Positions 44,401-51,750 of a DNA stretch of 64,000 nt are shown here, one piece after another. The position numbers and the translations under genes are program-made. Position 1 is the first letter of the stretch. Each line of letters starts with the position of its first letter. Origin of the DNA: Durusdinium trenchii (taxonomy: Eukaryota; Sar; Dinophyceae; Suessiales; Symbiodiniaceae); NCBI GenBank assembly GCA_963970005.1, contig CAXAMN010013847.1:101400-165399 (forward strand), read 5' to 3'. The notes beneath the pieces are model-generated. The model was not told where the DNA came from. It was given only the letters and a program-made list of their open reading frames with translations, and made no database searches.

Positions 44401-44664
44401 CTGCTACTCATCATCCCTGTGCATCCTATTTTTTTTAGTGGAAGCCACCCAAAAATGTTTTGGGGGATATGATATTAGCTATGGGGATATGTGTAACACA
44501 TCACCTGCAGCCCAGGTTGGGCTTGCTGGTCCGATGAGGACTTCGTTGGAAAGACATGCAGAGTGATCAGAAGGTTGAATGCTGGTAACCTCATAGGGTG
44601 GCGATGTATCAGCAGGTGCTTGCTGAAATACAAGCGCTATTTTGACAGACGGCTCAAACACTGA
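32020..44664 (+). CDS. large multi-exon dinoflagellate-specific gene block (one gene or two to three in tandem)
   Basis: Protein-like exons with short introns follow each other on one strand and end in TGA at 44662-44664. The order is: N-terminal exons, C-x2-C-x-C exon, Lys/Glu-rich repeat, DLFAG / GPECGSW domain, YTNKAGQC and YPEGFARKLL exons, Ser/Pro-rich exon, KWTKRTQSDGQQGRW exon, Lys-rich exon, and the HGDEGR-RPDLMH-DEDFVG module. Most joins that could be tested keep phase. I remember these modules from unnamed multicopy proteins of Symbiodinium and Polarella. In-frame stops after NRSCC (38412) and KAKKSKE (41401) may be real ends or lie past donors, so the number of genes is open. One net 1-base loss at 34924 breaks the Lys/Glu-rich exon. 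Confidence 0.6.
32603..32851 (+). CDS. gene block, exon
   Basis: The frame reads AEAWSKSDTLTSRASKG, then LITNEELMAPVFKHLGLR, and ends GPRGKNQ before a GTCAGT donor at 32852. The acceptor lies somewhere between 32570 and 32640. The next protein-like piece, TEAWKIKRMVSIFSRHAK (about 32989-33040), is in a phase I could not link cleanly. Confidence 0.45.
33206..33409 (+). CDS. gene block, acidic exons
   Basis: A Ser/Asp-rich stretch, SCSDDHDEASESSLATTA, lies at about 33218-33271. After CTACTCAG|G at 33347 comes DEEVDVDEESEPAKDGDES, with GGTAGG at its end (about 33405). They look like a disordered acidic linker. Boundaries are approximate. Confidence 0.35.
33777..34373 (+). CDS. gene block, exon with C-x2-C-x-C motif
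   Basis: A long open exon reads EGRFECLTCGCISKQAES near its start, giving a possible zinc-binding pair. It then reads KVRLVTFCPDWPAKVQEM, then IPNEDF-like PNPEDFPVMIGAVSKEQ, then a Leu/Glu-rich helix (ELVELELQEALLEETLVL) that could form a coiled coil, and ends Ser/Thr-rich before TGA at 34371. Whether the last residues are exon or read-through into an intron is unclear. No named family is recognised. Confidence 0.45.
   Translation: MDLPSTEKTFAHQLTMQEGRFECLTCGCISKQAESILSQPCTRRADVTRVSPHKLDLDPKVRLVTFCPDWPAKVQEMIGHRLDENWELVLQDGSLIRLVVSAQGDLCCDRIPNPEDFPVMIGAVSKEQLLQEELVELELQEALLEETLVLEDMERQASQAKVVSSKDCASTTTPSSGVASSSGNLAQSPMHQSMFESI
34600..36014 (+). CDS. gene block, Lys/Glu-rich repeat exon with a frameshift
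   Basis: The exon starts MPPKRFVDIMVSP, followed by ELMHQGMSKEEALSVERTRR. An acidic repeat region follows with units like VDKKMEEEVKGE and EEITEDQNG (four to five copies), then a basic region (KRKGKGGKKRKASSDKSEES), ending RKKALDAGLSEEEAKEKGRE. At 34924-34925 the frame loses one base relative to the sister repeat at 35041, which reads EETAEAQNV. Upstream and downstream frames otherwise match the repeat perfectly. The composition suggests a nuclear, disordered, chromatin-type protein segment. Confidence 0.5.
36400..36427. repeat. CTCTCTCC microsatellite in an intron
   Basis: TTTCTCTCTCCCTCTCTCTC and on to 36427, between the Lys-rich exon and the DLFAG exon. An (AT)n tract follows at 36572-36588. 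Confidence 0.8.
36850..37365 (+). CDS. gene block, DLFAG / GPEC methyltransferase-like domain (three exons)
   Basis: Exons 36850-36962, 37041-37127 and 37203-37365 join in phase through a GA-AG intron (36963-37040) and a GC-AG intron (37128-37202). The joined frame gives FHLLDLFAGGAAATKVW, then HGYQCATIDEMYCKGE, TMDFLSPAGW, and GPECGSWGVPARGTSLRT. D-L-F-A-G matches the AdoMet-binding motif I of cytosine-C5 DNA methyltransferases. G-P-E-C-G-S-W sits where GPPCQxxS carries the catalytic Cys, so that Cys is kept but the Pro is Glu. The fold assignment is inference; I remember the same two motifs in many unnamed dinoflagellate proteins. Confidence 0.5.
37436..37800 (+). CDS. gene block, exons after the GPEC motif
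   Basis: TTTTTCCAG|TTG at 37436 opens a short exon reading LLCRLAKD. The next clear exon, around 37672-37800, reads YECRFWMMLLGASSSKP, then EVYSNGSWIAGLNVGQL, then KKFKEQNTRLQTTR. The R-F-W-M-M...KPT part may correspond to the region after motif VIII in C5-type methyltransferases, but that is speculative. Confidence 0.45.
37868..38316 (+). CDS. gene block, YTNKAGQCKF and YPEGFARKLL exons
   Basis: The first exon reads RYTNKAGQCKFTGTAGLK. After TTCTCAG|G at about 38018 the next reads CYPEGFARKLLECFAG, then HPVDVSLTDRQLFERM, then CEVWKYLYHNKHVVIP. The order (KxGxxxFxGTxxLKxS, then YPxxFG) is one I remember following the DLFAG domain in this dinoflagellate family. A further short exon reads VCVPDREREEYNRSC at 38362-38412. 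Confidence 0.45.
38497..38568. repeat. CGCAAA low-complexity tract
   Basis: Repeated GAGCGCAAAT and CCGCAAAAA words in an intron. Related words occur at 44805-44815 and 44911-44920. Confidence 0.6.
38644..39469 (+). CDS. gene block, three exons with clean GT-AG introns
   Basis: Exons end at 38766, run 38842-38926 and restart at 39013. Phases are 0, 0 and 1, and all match. The frame reads PATSCDTLVKGIAMTME, then ASKARIAAMQTRLSSSKK, then LKRLASAATIPSGSYSS, and a Ser/Pro/Glu-rich part (VSVPESPAQGVTSPGEKS). It ends in NKFDKYYYRSLAG. The introns are 75 and 86 nt, which sets the scale for this locus. Disordered scaffold or linker, no domain recognised. Confidence 0.6.
39694..39845 (+). CDS. gene block, KWTKRTQSDGQQGRW exon
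   Basis: CCGCCACAG|G opens an exon reading DKLKELLQKFGNFKDVEI, AVKKWTKRTQSDGQQG, RWVTKSYLAETCSYT. It ends near 39845, just before an (AT)n tract. The motif is familiar from unnamed dinoflagellate proteins; function unknown. Confidence 0.5.
39941..40325 (+). CDS. gene block, NPVHGEEEAKLVL exon and following acidic exon
   Basis: The first exon reads WKWAASRNLLRKNPVHG, then EEEAKLVLAETFANEKEN. After TTGGCAG|G at 40177 the second reads DADGTLLGSHLIPDDEF, PAVPDGNAGDSETAIKEA and ends ACCAAAG|GGTAAC near 40321. It belongs with the preceding exon in the remembered family order. Confidence 0.5.
40626..41403 (+). CDS. gene block, coiled and Lys-rich exons
   Basis: Short exons read EKLEKMNVARATEILG (about 40634), ISRLVKTLEGKYNSLSEKE (about 40817) and DKKNAIMTDFAEVTKADV (about 41029). 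The last one reads SVKGKGAAEKTEGGGPKR, KPRANKSEKAKASKTKES, KAKAKKSKE and meets TGA at 41401. The Lys/Ala tail resembles a histone-H1-like or nuclear tail. If the TGA is used, the upstream gene ends here and a second gene follows. Confidence 0.45.
41469..41930 (+). CDS. gene block, exons before the HGDEGR module
   Basis: TTTGACAG|GG at about 41468 opens GIAGVFLNTPLPSKLMDD, then SKFDMWAWWAVPSG. Further pieces read EDEQGHVDSGGRPGS (about 41763) and GESSSDDLAAALVQDAEL (about 41846). GCCTGGAAGAT-AGCTAGAATG sequence is duplicated at about 41665-41735 within the introns. Confidence 0.4.
42150..42689 (+). CDS. gene block, HGDEGR exon (start of C-terminal module)
   Basis: A long exon reads GVMDPKVNKLARFRGTK, RDFHRFLRREGKMFNVKIS, then FGNCPKFLLGGHDPRTAK, MLKEFWANFASVQPSHPI and LPVAIHGDEGRGLGKVPV. 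It ends near TTLLG before a GTTGGA donor. H-G-D-E-G-R after a hydrophobic strand could hold the first catalytic Asp of a DDE-type nuclease. I remember this module in very many unnamed dinoflagellate proteins. The start at about 42150 follows CCTGAAG|G. Confidence 0.55.
42750..43110 (+). CDS. gene block, exons of the C-terminal module
   Basis: ATGGGCAG|GG opens DLMLRHSFTTRLLFSLVP, STWYCKDDATVDSLHEHL, DCVDLFHKGVSV. It joins the HGDEGR exon in phase through Gly. A later exon near 43014 reads GDDETTWFVAVTGCKGEL. Both positions fit the remembered order (TR-L-L-F...P, then W-F-x3-G-x-K-G-D). Confidence 0.5.
43215..43590 (+). CDS. gene block, RPDLMHNF exon
   Basis: CTACATAG|G opens LCNHHEYLKEWWDVSRE, then IPGCDTPECIRPDLMHNF, NMGVGGELSASGLMAACR, RLDRAHDSFHEWCSQNRK and SFELKKFKAK. 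R-P-D-x-M-H-x-F-x-x-G is a strikingly conserved motif of this family. An Asp followed by His and a Gly-rich turn recalls the DxxH-x-G pattern of CACTA-like transposases (inference). The donor near 43590 is not fixed. Confidence 0.6.
43691..44063 (+). CDS. gene block, GTGRAHDTALLCKWL and following exons
   Basis: TTGTAAG|G opens SADFPQGTGRAHDTALL and CKWLAWELNKWGS. Later exons read ALKIEPENLGNG (about 43822) and GDIDLLELLKWTLNSANS, FFSGLHKEGIWLNQNCA (about 43920-44030). The order and the G-x-G-x-x-H-D-T-A-L-L motif match the remembered family. Confidence 0.5.
44140..44270 (+). CDS. gene block, RPKLHLYTH exon
   Basis: The frame reads GYAGLASLCASRGWALFR, then IRPKLHLYTHTPILNN. K-x-H-x3-H near the C-terminus resembles the late (K)xHxxxH element of several eukaryotic DDE transposases (inference). 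Confidence 0.55.
44516..44664 (+). CDS. gene block, terminal exon with stop
   Basis: GCAGCCCAG|G opens a frame reading WACWSDEDFVGKTCRVI, RRLNAGNLIGWRCISRCL, LKYKRYFDRRLKH and then TGA at 44662. W-S-D-E-D-F-V-G is the hallmark end motif of this family. The open frame right to a sensible stop argues that the gene is not a decayed copy. Confidence 0.65.
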
Positions 44665-45996
44665 GTCTCCGACCTTAAGATGATGTGACCGCAGAAGAGC
44701 ACAAAGTGTGGGTGGATGTGGAGGGTCAGCTTCTGTGAGGGCAAGTTGGCAGGGATCCCCAACACAGTTCGAGCACTTTTCAATAAAACGAACGTTTTCT
44801 GGAAAACGAGCGCAAATCACACATGAGGTGCAGAAAACATGTGATACAGAAATTTGTGTAGCATTGGAGGGCCCTGGGAAGTAATTGTTCGACCTCCGTT
44901 GGCAAATTGAAAAATCGCGCAAAATCATTTCGTTTGTGTAGGATGGTCTGGCACCGTAGCATCGACCTTTGCAGGAAGGCAGACTGGACTCTCTGGAAGG
45001 CCTTCCATCGTCGCTGAATCGGTGAAGACCGGGCGAGACCTGGAGGGCAAGACCTCACTTGGACCGCCCTTCTTACTTCTCGTGTCGAAAATAGCAGGTC
45101 TCTGAGCCGCCAGCTTGGCCCAGCACTGAAGGCCCGCTTTGCAGAAGGCGTAGTAGATCTTGCAGAGACGGCTTCGTCCTTTTTGAAAAGCTCCCATGGA
45201 GTGAAAAGCTCCCATGGAGTGGGTAAACGGAAGGCGTGTTTGCCTCCTAAAAAGGCATCGCTGCGCAAACTCGCGACTGGTGCCAGGATCAAAACAACCA
45301 AAAGGCTCCGGCCAAGTCAAGCCACTCAGGCCACCATTGCCCCGAACACAGACATGGGCGGAATGACTCTGTCTGCCATACTTGTATAATATGTGGAGTG
45401 TCTTGGATTCTTGGATTGGTGAGCTTCTTTGGGAATGTGTTTTCTGCACGTGGGGATGGAGCATCGCTTGCTAAGAAAGGGGTGCAAAACCCATTTCTTC
45501 GGCGTGTTTTGACTTCGTTGGTTGACCGGGTTGCATTGTTCGGCAGAGTCGTTGAAACTAAAGGCAGCAAAGCAACGACTGCTGCTGCTCCGTCGTTCAC
45601 ACACAGCAACGCAGCTTGGTCATGGAGGTAGGTGCTGCCATGACCCTAGAACACACTGCGCACTGCGTTTCAAAAAACAACAACATGAGCAACGCAGCAA
45701 TACATAGTACGCTCAAGATGTTTTCCACACAGCCTTTGCTAAAGTATGCTGAAGTATATCCACCAAAGATGAATGAGTTCCTGGCTGAGGCGATTTGTGC
45801 GTATGTCAGCACGCGCAATCTTCCCAATGTCGATCTGGTTTTGTATGGGTTTTGTATAACAGTTGACAGTCGTAAAACCATGGCTCTTCCGTAAAGACTA
45901 TTACAAAAACACCACCATTTCACCAGCATCGACACCAAGCTTCGGGCGAGGACCCCTCCACGTCCGCGCAGTTTGAGCGCTCGGGCACCGCTCCAG
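44665..45996. other. downstream flank, no gene recognised
   Basis: Only low-complexity features are visible. AAAAGCTCCCATGGAGTG is directly doubled at 45186-45222, and its CTCCCATGGAG core resembles the family A MITE end. Open frames on both strands lack GC3 bias or motifs. Confidence 0.4.
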
Positions 45997-46131
45997 GTGG
46001 CTTGGTCTTAGTCCACGGGGGTCCCGGAAGCGGCAAGACGGAGTTGGCCGCGCACGTCCGCGCCTGGGCCAACGAGCATGACCTGACCGTGCTCGCTGGC
46101 CGGGAGGCCCAGATGACGGCGGAGACCGTTG
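45997..46131 (+). CDS. P-loop NTPase exon (Walker A)
   Basis: Acceptor CGCTCCAG|GT opens GGLVLVHGGPGSGKTELAA, then HVRAWANEHDLTVLAG, then REAQMTAETVG. G-G-P-G-S-G-K-T is a textbook Walker A after a hydrophobic strand. Third positions are strongly G/C. Walker B and the rest are not in this exon, so helicase, AAA+ or STAND ATPase cannot be told apart. The frame is open upstream to about 45930, so the exon may start earlier. The GC-rich stretch 46310-46500 could hold a later exon, but no frame is clearly best there. Confidence 0.55.
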
Positions 46132-47339
46132 GAAGACGAAGATGGATAGAGAGACGCATGAACCTCAGTGGAGGTAGGGAATAAAAGGTGAGACTCTGAA
46201 GATCTTCCAAATCACGAACTGATCCTCCTCTCCAAGCCTGCATAAGAGGCTAATTGTAGATTTTTGTGTTGTCAATGGATTGGATTGGTTGCCTATGCTT
46301 CCTGTCGTGGTCTTTGCTCCGAACATCACCTCCTCTCGGGTCGCGACCACATCCACCACACGTCAGTCTCCGAGTACGTCCACGAACGACGCGACGCGGA
46401 CGCGACGCGGACGCACGCACCTCCGGACGCCTCGGCGAGGTCAAAACCAGAGTCCCACCGGGACGATCACGGTGCCGAGGCTTTGTTGGCAGGAGGCTTT
46501 CTCCGGTCTGTTTGCCTGGTCTGGTGGTCTGGCGGTGAGGGTTTTGAGGTGGACACCGCACCGTTGATTGGTTGAGATAGGGGGGGGTGGTTGTAGCTGC
46601 TCATGACAAATTTGTATGTTTGGGCAAATCATCACTGCGATTCTGAGGGATGACACTCCCTAGAATCCTGAAGTCAGAAGGCTGTTTCCCTCTTCCTGAA
46701 GCCCACTTTGACCCAGAAGCCTTCCATGTTCCAGGTCTAAAAGTTAAGTTATGTTTAATGATTGATTGACTATGGTTTTATAGACTACCACTAGAAAATA
46801 TTTATCCTTTTTGTTTATCTATATGGTTTTCTAATGGTTTCTACAGTTATTTGGATGTTCAGCCAGCAGACATCCGATTCACCCGGGGGCCACCTCTAGC
46901 GACGTTTCAGTTCCCGGTCGTTACGACCTACCCTGGCAGTCTGCGGATCACCTGCAGGTCACCTTGGAGCATTCTATACTTGGGGGACACCTCACCGAAA
47001 GCATCGAAAAGCATGAACCAACAGAGGTTGAAGAACTGAAGAGCCTTATTATATACAGTATCCCATATAGGTACCCCAGGTGACGGGTCCGAGGTCACTG
47101 AACCTCTCTTGGAACAGGACCGAGGGCACACCTTCGATCTCGTTTCGACCAATCCTCTCGGATCGATCGAAGCTCGGGAGCTGTGGAATTGGCCCGATCG
47201 GTCCCCCAGATTCTTTGCCACGTCGCATGTCGCTGTGGAATTGGCCCATGGGCCCCCGAATTTGGTCGATCGCTGTAGCTGGCTCGACGCCATTTTTTCG
47301 AGTTCCCCTGTTGGTCGGAGCGGCACCGGGGCGCCGACC

Positions 47340-47440
47340 TGGCCCTACTGGCACCCTGACGCGTCGGGCTCGACGTGTGTGGCTCCGCCAGGTCTTCGGG
47401 GCCTTGCTGAAGGAAGCGCGTGCCGATCCGCGACTTGACG
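47340..47440 (+). CDS. GC3-biased exon-like island
   Basis: The + frame reads PTGTLTRRARRVWLRQV, then FGALLKEARADPRLDV, with heavy third-position G/C, ending near a GTGAGT donor at about 47440. It lies 1.2 kb downstream of the Walker A exon and could belong to the same gene. TGTGGAATTGGCC is duplicated just upstream (47181 and 47233). Confidence 0.35.
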
Positions 47441-48530
47441 TGAGTGCGCAGTCTGGAAACCCCAACCGGAAATGAATGGATGGAACGAAACACAGTCCCA
47501 ACCACTTGCTATGTAAAGGATCTCAATTGCCCTGTTGGAACAACCATTATTGTTGTTGTTTGAATCTCTAAAAAAAGTTCGATTGGGCAGTTTCTTTCTT
47601 TGAGGGAGCGAAGGATCACAAGGATCTGCATGTGGACTCTTGATTATACAGTAAAAACACGTCCATTTGGATTGTAAAACCTTTTCGTAAATATAATATA
47701 TATGGGGCGTTTTAATACAAGATTCTACATCAAACCGTCGTTTTGCGGACGGTGATGCTTGTGCCTGTGGGAGTGGTCCCCACTTTGTGAGGGGCTTTTG
47801 GGCCAAAAGTTCCGCAACGCCACGCCATAAGGATCAAGACCTCCAACTGTTTGCCCCTTGAAAGCTGGCCGATGCTCATGGATTTTCGGTTCGTGGACAT
47901 AGAATTTAGGGTCGTGAAGACAAAGTGTGCATCTTGCTATGCAGGCTGTGGGTGAGGAAAAGGTACTGATTTGGGGAAGCATCAAAACCTGAAGCCCAGC
48001 CAGTCCACCATTTGCCGCGAGTCACACCTTCCACCAGAACCGCTCGTGCCCGGTCGGTCTCCGACTAGTGCCATGGCCCACAGCCACTCCCTCTTCATTG
48101 GCTTTTCCTGGTTTCTTCTCGAAACCAAGCAGAGCAGCCTGAAAACGAAAGAATGCGCGAACCGACCAGCGAATGTGCTTTCGGACAATCACTTGGGTGT
48201 GAGACCACTGGAGTTTCGTCTATTTGGGATTCTTCCAGTCTTTTGGTGTTCAACCTGTGTATGTTTGACACCAAAATTGAGTTTTGTTGTGCGCTTTAGC
48301 AGGTGTTTCCAACCAGGGTCTCACCATCTCCACGCCGCCTCTTCCAGCACTGTGCTTCTCCTGCCGGTGCACAACGCCCGCCGTGGTTGGAACACCGAGC
48401 GCCGTCGGTCGCATCGAGGTTTTGGAATCCGAAGAATGAGTCGGTGCTTTGGGCAGCAGTGCTGGGACAGAGCCTGGATGGTGTCCTGGATGGGTGTCCC
48501 AGACCAGACCTGTTTGCCCATAGACTCCAT

Positions 48531-48575
48531 TGGGGGTCAATGTATATATGTATGACATACATGGAGTGTTTGGGA
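48531..48575. repeat. family A MITE fragment
   Basis: GGGGGTCAATGTATATATG followed by CATACATGGAGTGTTTGGG matches the right half of the copy at 7499-7602. Confidence 0.55.
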
Positions 48576-49048
48576 CTGGAAGAATTATAACTTACTATTG
48601 ACCGCGGAAACCACCACGCCAGGCCTGCTCTCACTGGTGTCACCAGCGAACCGACAGGGCTCGGACCACACGGACTCCGTGTGGACCTTGACTTCAGCGG
48701 TGTGAGAGGGGGCACCAAACGGATCCAGAGAGGTTTTTCACAGTCCTTTTCACCTTTCCCTGAACCTCTCTGGCATGGTCTTCATTTTCATGCTGGTCGA
48801 AGTCCCCAATGTTTCTCGCGCGTGGTGGATTGCCTTTTGATGCGCCTTTCAATGGAAGAACCCCCGGCAAAGCATTTGCCAAGAGGATTAATACCAGGCC
48901 CCCCTAATAATAGCCCCTTAATTAAGAGGTTAAGGAGTGTCCATTCAGCTGCATTGCCGCTGTGTTTTTTCTCCTTCAGACATAGACATCCCGACTCAAT
49001 GCACTACTTCCGTGGCCAGTTCTGCTTCTGTTTTGCCCAGATGCTCCT

Positions 49049-49146
49049 GGACCCTCATATGCAGGGGTCGGATCCGAACCTATGGAGGGGTCTGGACCCG
49101 AACCAAACCCTATGGGTTTTGAGGGACCCAAGGGCTGTTTGGAGCA
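49049..49146. repeat. dispersed repeat related to 7815-7896
   Basis: TGGACCCTCATATGCAGGGG is followed by GGATCCGAACC, ACCCTATGGGTTTTGAGGG and GGGCTGTTTGGAGC. An internal inverted phrase (GACCCTC ... GAGGGAC) suggests a MITE-like origin. Confidence 0.55.
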
Positions 49147-49436
49147 TCTGGGCACATGACGTTTCAGAGTTCTCTGAAGAGTGAGTGGCTGGGTGAATGG
49201 CTCAGATATGTCTATGTTCAACCTTTACTTGGGATAATTGAACCCACTGACTGATGAGGTTTGCTTCTGTGGGCTTGGCTGAAGTCTTGGTTAGAGATCT
49301 TCAGGAAATCATACTCGTGGCTGCTTCGTTAGCCATTCCCGGATCCAGATGTCCTCTTGGCTCCGCTGATTCGTGCTGCCTTTCACACCCATCCCCTGCT
49401 CCGGTCCAACCGGCGTCTGACCGTGACACCGTGGGC

Positions 49437-49545
49437 CCCCCGTGCCACGCGAGGCCAACGATCGGGAGATCTTGCGACGGCTCCTAGACGTGGCCGGCGC
49501 CACGAAGGAACTGCTGGCCGCTTCGCAAGCGAAGACGACCTGCCG
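49437..49545 (+). CDS. GC3-biased exon-like island, helical
   Basis: The + frame reads VPREANDREILRRLLDVAG, then ATKELLAASQAKTT, a convincing amphipathic helix. Nearly all third bases are G/C. It may continue the gene that contains the Walker A exon. No family is recognised. Confidence 0.4.
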
Positions 49546-49857
49546 AGGGGGGGGGGTTGTGGCGATGGTCGGGTGAGGTGTCATTGGTTCTTCGGTTCTT
49601 GGGTTTCCCTGGCATGGGGAAGATGTATGTTTTTTCTCCAAACGGTGTGGCTACTAGGGGTTCTTATGGTAATTAAGAGTTAAGGCCGGGTTCTGATCGG
49701 AAGTTCTCGCATTTGTCAGCGTCTAATTCGCTGCTACTTACAGCCCATTCATTCACCTCGAGATTTTCGAAGTGCATTTGGACTGCGCAGGCTCGCAGCA
49801 TCTGCTGGGCCCGAGTGTGTGCTCTTGTCGACTGCGCTCTCGGACTTGGTGGTCACG

Positions 49858-50100
49858 TTTCGTGGCAGGCGCACGGGAAACCTCCTGCAAAGTCCACTTC
49901 ATGGCAGGCGCAGCACGTTGGACCTGGTGGTGGTCTTCGGTGCGCTCTGTATTTTTTTTGGCAGGTGCATGGAACCGTGACCTTTGGACATGTAGCTCGT
50001 TTTCATAAATCGGCGGATATTTTTGGATACGTGCTCGTGCTGCGAAACGCCTTGGCTGCGCAATGTGAATCTTGATGTGCAGATCTCGTGGCAGGCGAGA
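49858..50100. repeat. TGGCAGGCG repeat cluster
   Basis: TTTCGTGGCAGGCGCACGG, CTTCATGGCAGGCGCAGCA, TTTTTGGCAGGTGCATGG and TCTCGTGGCAGGCGAGAGG recur. Same dispersed repeat as at 1630-1722. Confidence 0.6.
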
Positions 50101-50117
50101 GGCGCGTGAAAGCTTTT

Positions 50118-50870
50118 TTGATGGTGTGTTCTACAGCCTGGTCAAGACAGGCGGCTTTGACAAGGACTATGGGGAACGCATGCTCCATCTGGTGGATTCT
50201 CGCTCTTGTGTTCAACAGATGTTTCGTTGGTAGGGTGTTGGAAAACCTTGGGCTTTCTTGGCGGGAAATTGGGAGAGACTTACAAGTATAAGGACTCGCT
50301 TCCTCCGCAGCAGAAAGCATGAGCTCTATCATCCTTTCGACTTTGTATACCACCATGTCCCGCCATATCCGGACGCGGTCACGCTCACTGAGCGGAAGGT
50401 GAAGCACATCCAGTCCTCCGAGCATGAGACAAGTTCCAATCCCAGCGCCTTGGCTCTCAGTCTCATTGAGTGCAAAGTCTTTGATGTCTCCCTTCTGTCT
50501 CTTGGAGTTTGAAACCAAATATCTAAGGTGAGGCCTTGATGGATGAAGTCCTTTTGGATGATGGTCCCGAGCGGCTGTCGGAGGTGGCGTCGCGCCTTCG
50601 GTCTGGACAGGTGGAACGCGCAAAAGTAACTTGGCTTTTTCAATGACTTCATTTGATTTGAGCAGCTTTGGAAGGGCTTCACCCCATCAGTCTTATGTAG
50701 TCATTGGAATGTCATTGCCATGATCATTGCAATTGATGTCAGGCACATGTGGAATGGGAGATCGATCCCCACAATGCCAAGCAGTTGGCGCAGCTGGCTA
50801 TTGGTGAAGTGGAGCGGATCGGATCAAGAGGACGCACGTTCACTGTCTGCTGAGTCTGCGCCCTTGGACC
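50118..50870 (+). pseudogene. scattered coding-like pieces, unknown family
   Basis: Three + frame pieces look like protein. FDGVFYSLVKTGGFDKDYG with ERMLHLVDSRSCVQQMF lies at about 50118-50220. LMDEVLLDDGPERLSEVAS with RLRSGQVERAKVTWLFQ lies at about 50536-50640. AHVEWEIDPHNAKQLAQLA with IGEVERIGSRG follows an AG at about 50742. The first has an in-frame TAG. They may be exons of a decayed gene or the front part of the element at 51.75 kb. Confidence 0.35.
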
Positions 50871-51750
50871 CATCGGTGCATCATCCTGCTGGTGGCACAA
50901 GCACCCAAGCGGGAGCCCATCCGACAGGAAAGGTGCCTCTTTTGCCTCCTCCTTTCACATAGATCCAGCCACCTGAGCCTGGTTCGCCGGGTTCGCGGTG
51001 GTGTTGCCGCATACTCAATCAATTTCTGAAGGCGCTCTTCAAGGGTCAAGTTCGCAGTGGATTCAGGCATCTTGGCAAAAACTGATATTAATATATTATA
51101 AAATATTATACGGATACAGATTGTTACAGTATGTCCTTTAAACTAGGGATTGGGTGTGGACGCTTGAACAGCGCCACGCTAAATCTGGTGTATGGGCTAG
51201 GGTATCCCAGCGAAGCTTTTCAGATGTGGCTTCATTTTCATCCCAGCCAGCACCTTCAGCTGGCCCAATGCAGGATGTGGCTTTAACTCTGCCTATGTTG
51301 GACCGCCAGGCCGCTTCACATGCATATTACCTGTGGTGGTACCAGCGTGCGAACAATTAAATTTAAGCTACTCAGAGGTTGCTCAATTTGAGCTGCTAAG
51401 TACGTCAGTGATTCTAATTGACGAGCCTTACCTCGTGCATGTCTGGGAGAGAACCACGAAGTTGTCAGACATACTCGGTGTGCAAGTAGTCTTCTAGCCG
51501 AGGAACAGGACGTTTGTCAACACACCTCAATGCCGGATTGATGGCCGGCATGGCGTCCACCACGTGCTCATGTGCCCGCTGGCAAACCCACAGTGCTTGG
51601 TTCCATCCCATCAGAACGGCTCTCAGGCAGGGGCATACTTTGTCCCGGGCTCCACTCTTCTTGCACACAGCCTGAGCAACCGCAGCTCATCCAACAAAGC
51701 AACAAACATTCCAGTGACAAAAAGAACCCACAAGGGCATATCACCCACCA

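Noticed and set aside
46310..46500. GC-rich stretch after the Walker A exon as an exon
   Set aside because: Three + frames and one minus frame are open with similar base use, and short CGACGCGGACG repeats explain the composition, so no single frame can be supported.
50003..50623. 206-codon open frame on the minus strand
   Set aside because: No GC3 bias, no motif, and it runs antisense to better + strand protein-like pieces. Probably an open frame by chance.
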